A DNA stretch of 15,498 bases from positions 1-15,498 of the forward strand of contig DATHEQ010000434.1 of the NCBI GenBank assembly GCA_035318505.1. The letters are read 5' to 3'. Numbering within the stretch: position 1 is the first letter of the stretch; each line of letters starts with the position of its first letter. The stretch is from DASWDH01 sp035318505. GTDB lineage: Bacteria > Myxococcota_A > Polyangia > Polyangiales > Polyangiaceae. A program made the position numbers and the translations under genes. Below, one piece after another: positions 13,502-15,498 of the stretch. Below the pieces are notes generated by a model, which saw only the letters and a program-made list of their open reading frames with translations, was not told the DNA's origin and did no database searches.

Positions 13502-14119
13502 ATGGCAGAAACACCGGAAAAGTCATGCGGGTCGTGCGGTGCGTTCACGCATTACGGCGTGCATCCCACCTCCGGCGCGGTCGGATCGTGCGCGCGCGGG
13601 ATGATCTCTTATCCCGTGCCCACCGCCAGCATCTGCGGCGAGTACCGCGCGCGCGGTACCGCTCACGACCTTGTTCCGTTGAAAGCTCGCAAAGCGGCAG
13701 CGCGCGAGCCGGCCCTCACCTTCGTCGTGCGCCGCCCACCCCTGCCCGAGGAGATCGATCTCGACATGGACATCGCTACGTTCCGCTCCGTTTTGCAGGA
13801 GGTGCTGCGCGAAGAGCTCGGCATCGGCGAGGCCCGCATTCAGCCGAGGTTTCAGGGCGGCGAGCTCATTTTGAAACCGGGCAAGGAAGGGACGGCCGAA
13901 AAGCGGGTCCCGCTCGAGAGCTTCTTTCACAAAATCGTGATGATCCGCGACAGGCTGCGGGTTCTAGAGCAGCGGGTCAACGGGCACACTGGGCTCACCG
14001 ACGAGGACAAGGTGACGATGCAGCAGTACATCACCGCTTGCTACGGCACGCTCACGACGTTCAATGTGCTCTTTGCGGATCCGGCCGACGGGTTCAAAGG
14101 AGCAGCCGGCAAGGAGTGA
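13502..14119 (+). CDS. Protein with N-terminal Cys4 metal-site motif, family unnamed
   Basis: A 205-residue cytoplasmic-type protein without signal peptide. Cysteines 9, 12, 30 and 45 form C-x2-C-x17-C-x14-C within the first 50 residues, a spacing suited to zinc or a [4Fe-4S] cluster and similar in layout to small Cys4 cluster proteins. Residues 50-80 are basic and linker-like. The C-terminal part (about 85-195) is alpha/beta: FRSVLQEVLREELGI, GGELILKPG, then long helices with FFHKIVMIRDRLRVLEQRV and a final MQQYITACYGTLTTFNVLF that looks strongly conserved in character. No ATG earlier in the frame is credible, because upstream residues are Arg/Pro-rich noncoding-like sequence; ATG 13502 has no clear ribosome binding site. 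Its stop is 1 nt from the convergent frameshifted gene. Function unknown. Confidence 0.75.
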   Translation: MAETPEKSCGSCGAFTHYGVHPTSGAVGSCARGMISYPVPTASICGEYRARGTAHDLVPLKARKAAAREPALTFVVRRPPLPEEIDLDMDIATFRSVLQEVLREELGIGEARIQPRFQGGELILKPGKEGTAEKRVPLESFFHKIVMIRDRLRVLEQRVNGHTGLTDEDKVTMQQYITACYGTLTTFNVLFADPADGFKGAAGKE

Positions 14120-14120
14120 C

Positions 14121-14731
14121 TCACCGCGGCGCGGGCGTGGGGAGCGTGCGCGGCATCACGAGGTTGCTGGGGCTCGGCGCGGCGCCCTTGCTCTGCATGC
14201 CTGCCGGCTCGAGCAGCAGGCTCATTCGGGCCATCGCATACGGAATGGTGGCCTGGGAATCGTCATAAAGCTGGCCGTGCGCCCCCGCCTCGACGGCGAC
14301 ACCGAGCGAATGAAAAGGCCGCCATTCCCCGCCGATGCGCGCCGCGAGATCGGCGCCCACACGCGTGGAGACATCCTGGATGATGCCAACGCCGGCGGTC
14401 AAGCCGAGGTACGGGCCTTGCGACCCCAGCGGCAAGAAGTCCATGCGCGGTCCGATCGAATGAGCGTGAAACGTCTTCTGCACTTCGATCCCCCCTTGCT
14501 GTCCGGGCCCCGCGTCGACGGCCGATCAGCCGGCGGCGCAGGCGGCACGTCCTTGGGCGCCTCTTCCACCAATTGAGGCTCGCTCGACAGCGGGGCCGCG
14601 GGCCGCTCGGCAGGTGTGCCGCCATTCGTGGGCGGCGAGCCGTCACGCGGAGGCTCGCTCTGCGCGAGCGCGGGCAAGGTCGGCGCGACCAACCCGAGCA
14701 GCGTGGTCCCGACGAACACGTTCCATCTCAT
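14121..14731 (-). pseudogene. Secreted beta-barrel-like protein gene with frameshift at a G6 run
   Basis: Two minus-strand frames join into one sensible protein. From ATG 14731 (GGAG 7 nt upstream) comes a signal peptide ending LPALAQ and a long Pro/Glu/Ser linker up to the run of six G at 14495-14490. In that frame the sequence then becomes Arg-rich nonsense and stops at 14399. In the next frame, directly after the run, it continues as IEVQKTFHAHSIGP, then GPYLGLTAGVGII, VGADLAARIGGEWRPF, LGVAVEAGAHGQL and AMARMSLLLEP, alternating strands like an outer-membrane barrel, to TGA at 14121. One extra G, or a -1 slip at G-GGG-GGA, restores a product of about 203 residues. It could be a sequencing error in a homopolymer, a real mutation, or recoding. 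It resembles, in layout (signal, Pro-rich linker, C-terminal strands), the 5128-5988 protein. Confidence 0.72.
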
Positions 14732-14992
14732 GGCGCCGCTCCTGTCCCGGGTGCAGTTCGCGTGAACCCAATCACGGAGACCTGATGGGGGGCCCGCTTT
14801 GTCGGCGTGATTCCTCGCGCCGAGCTCGATCGAAAAGCCTTGCACGCGCCCGCCGCTTTGGCGAGCCGGTCTCGCGACGATGCGGGACGCCTTGACCCTG
14901 CTTGTGATGCGGGGGCCCCGCAGCTAAGCTGCCGCGCTCGGTAGCACCCCCAGGTGCGTGACCATTCCAGAAACGAACGGAATACGTAACAG
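14732..14992. other. 261-nt divergent intergenic region with tandem palindromes
   Basis: No convincing gene lies here. It separates the starts of the leftward barrel-like gene and the rightward membrane-protein gene and should hold both promoters. Two inverted repeats abut: GCGGGG-G-CCCCGC (14909-14921) and GCAGCT-A-AGCTGC (14920-14932), about 60 nt before the rightward start. Both have odd centres and no T tail, so they are more like a binding site than a terminator. I could not assign promoter hexamers. Confidence 0.4.
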
Positions 14993-15466
14993 ATGCTGCT
15001 CGGTCAGATTCTCTTCGTGCTCGCCGCGCTCGCCATTGCCGGCGCGACCCTGGTAGGCTTGGTCTTCGGGGTGGGCAAGCTCGTCCTTTACAAGGCGACC
15101 GGGCGGCGCCTCGATCCGAAGCCGCGCAGAGGGTCGAGCGAATGGATGCAGCACGAAACGGCCACCAGCGTCGATCTCACGCGGCCGAGTTTGCTGACGC
15201 AACCTTATCGGCACACCACCGACGACCCCGTCGTGGACCTCCAAGGTGACCGCTATCGGGTGACGCGCCTCGCGGGGGGTCGTTTTCTCATTACCCAGGT
15301 GTCGGAAGGGCGCCGCCTCGGCACGTTCGAGCTGAGCGGCGAAGGGCGTCATCAAGACGTGCTCGCCGCGCCGGACGACCCCGCCAACGCCAAGCTGCTC
15401 GTCCAAATCGCGGTACTTTCGAGCTTGGTGCGCCGTGAAGAGGGGCGTCTGGCCAAGCAGCACTGA
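14993..15466 (+). CDS. Small single-pass membrane protein, unknown function
   Basis: A 157-residue protein with one N-terminal hydrophobic segment (residues 4-32), Gly/Ala/Leu/Val-rich and uncleaved by appearance, followed by a basic patch (KATGRRLDPKPRR) that predicts a cytoplasmic soluble part by the positive-inside rule. Residues 80-125 look like a small strand-rich domain (VVDLQGDRYRVTRLAGGRFLITQVSEGRRLGTFEL). The C-terminal helix LLVQIAVLSSLVRREEGRL is amphipathic. I do not recognise the family. The ATG at 14993 has only a weak GGA upstream; a later start would cut into the membrane segment. The gene is divergent from the frameshifted barrel-like gene, and only 32 nt follow it in the window. 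Confidence 0.7.
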   Translation: MLLGQILFVLAALAIAGATLVGLVFGVGKLVLYKATGRRLDPKPRRGSSEWMQHETATSVDLTRPSLLTQPYRHTTDDPVVDLQGDRYRVTRLAGGRFLITQVSEGRRLGTFELSGEGRHQDVLAAPDDPANAKLLVQIAVLSSLVRREEGRLAKQH

Positions 15467-15498
15467 CGGCTCGGGCGGGTACCGGAGTCATCGCCGCG

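Noticed and set aside
12985..14268. 427-codon + strand frame over the lipoprotein and Cys4 genes
   Set aside because: It is antisense to the lipoprotein gene and out of frame with the Cys4 gene. Its product is Arg-rich without motifs.
14121..14845. Two separate genes, 14121-14483 and 14399-14845
   Set aside because: The first lacks any signal peptide and ribosome binding site, while the second turns into Arg-rich sequence after the G run. One frameshifted gene explains both better.

Overview
The window is high-GC bacterial DNA and most likely comes from a myxobacterium (phylum Myxococcota). The best evidence is the MYXO-CTERM-type surface anchor (Gly-Cys-Gly-Cys-Arg, hydrophobic helix, Arg cluster) ending the beta-helix protein at 6059-7702. 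The many lipoproteins, Cys-rich secreted proteins and outer-membrane-barrel-like proteins fit, as does the STAND/MalT-type regulator with a BTAD-type output domain. I see no rRNA, tRNA, CRISPR array, transposase, integrase or phage gene. It reads as ordinary chromosome carrying several unnamed surface-protein genes.

Left part (1-1352, + strand): a lipoprotein with a (PGYxQQQ)n repeat and eight cysteines, followed after 3 nt by a flavin reductase-family protein. A strong hairpin follows directly, then a run of GC-rich palindromes that may be a dispersed repeat. On the - strand, ending at 1353 and so convergent with the flavin reductase, is an HxlR-family regulator (1353-1805).

Metabolic block (2108-5988, - strand): a barrel-like envelope protein, then a malonyl-CoA synthetase-like (MatB) enzyme 14 nt downstream, then a single-chain 3-oxoacid CoA-transferase (A and B halves fused) 114 nt further on. 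The enzymes suggest activation of malonate and CoA exchange on a 3-oxoacid; this pathway link is inferred from adjacency. The block starts at a divergent promoter region (5989-6058) that contains a perfect 11-bp inverted repeat. The MYXO-CTERM beta-helix protein runs the other way from it.

Centre (7817-12519, + strand): an unassigned lipoprotein, a roughly 1,090-residue ATPase regulator (MalT-like STAND NTPase and helical repeats, then winged helix plus BTAD) and a small XRE-type DNA-binding protein, all closely spaced.

Right part (12522-15466): a compact - strand pair, a lipoprotein and a 109-residue helical protein, whose translation looks coupled at both starts. Divergent from it is a protein with an N-terminal four-cysteine cluster. 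Next is a secreted barrel-like gene that is intact only if a frameshift at a six-G run is allowed (14121-14731). Last is a single-pass membrane protein. The least explained parts are the G-run frameshift, the coupled lipoprotein/helical pair with its leader peptide, and the palindromes in the divergent intergenic regions.
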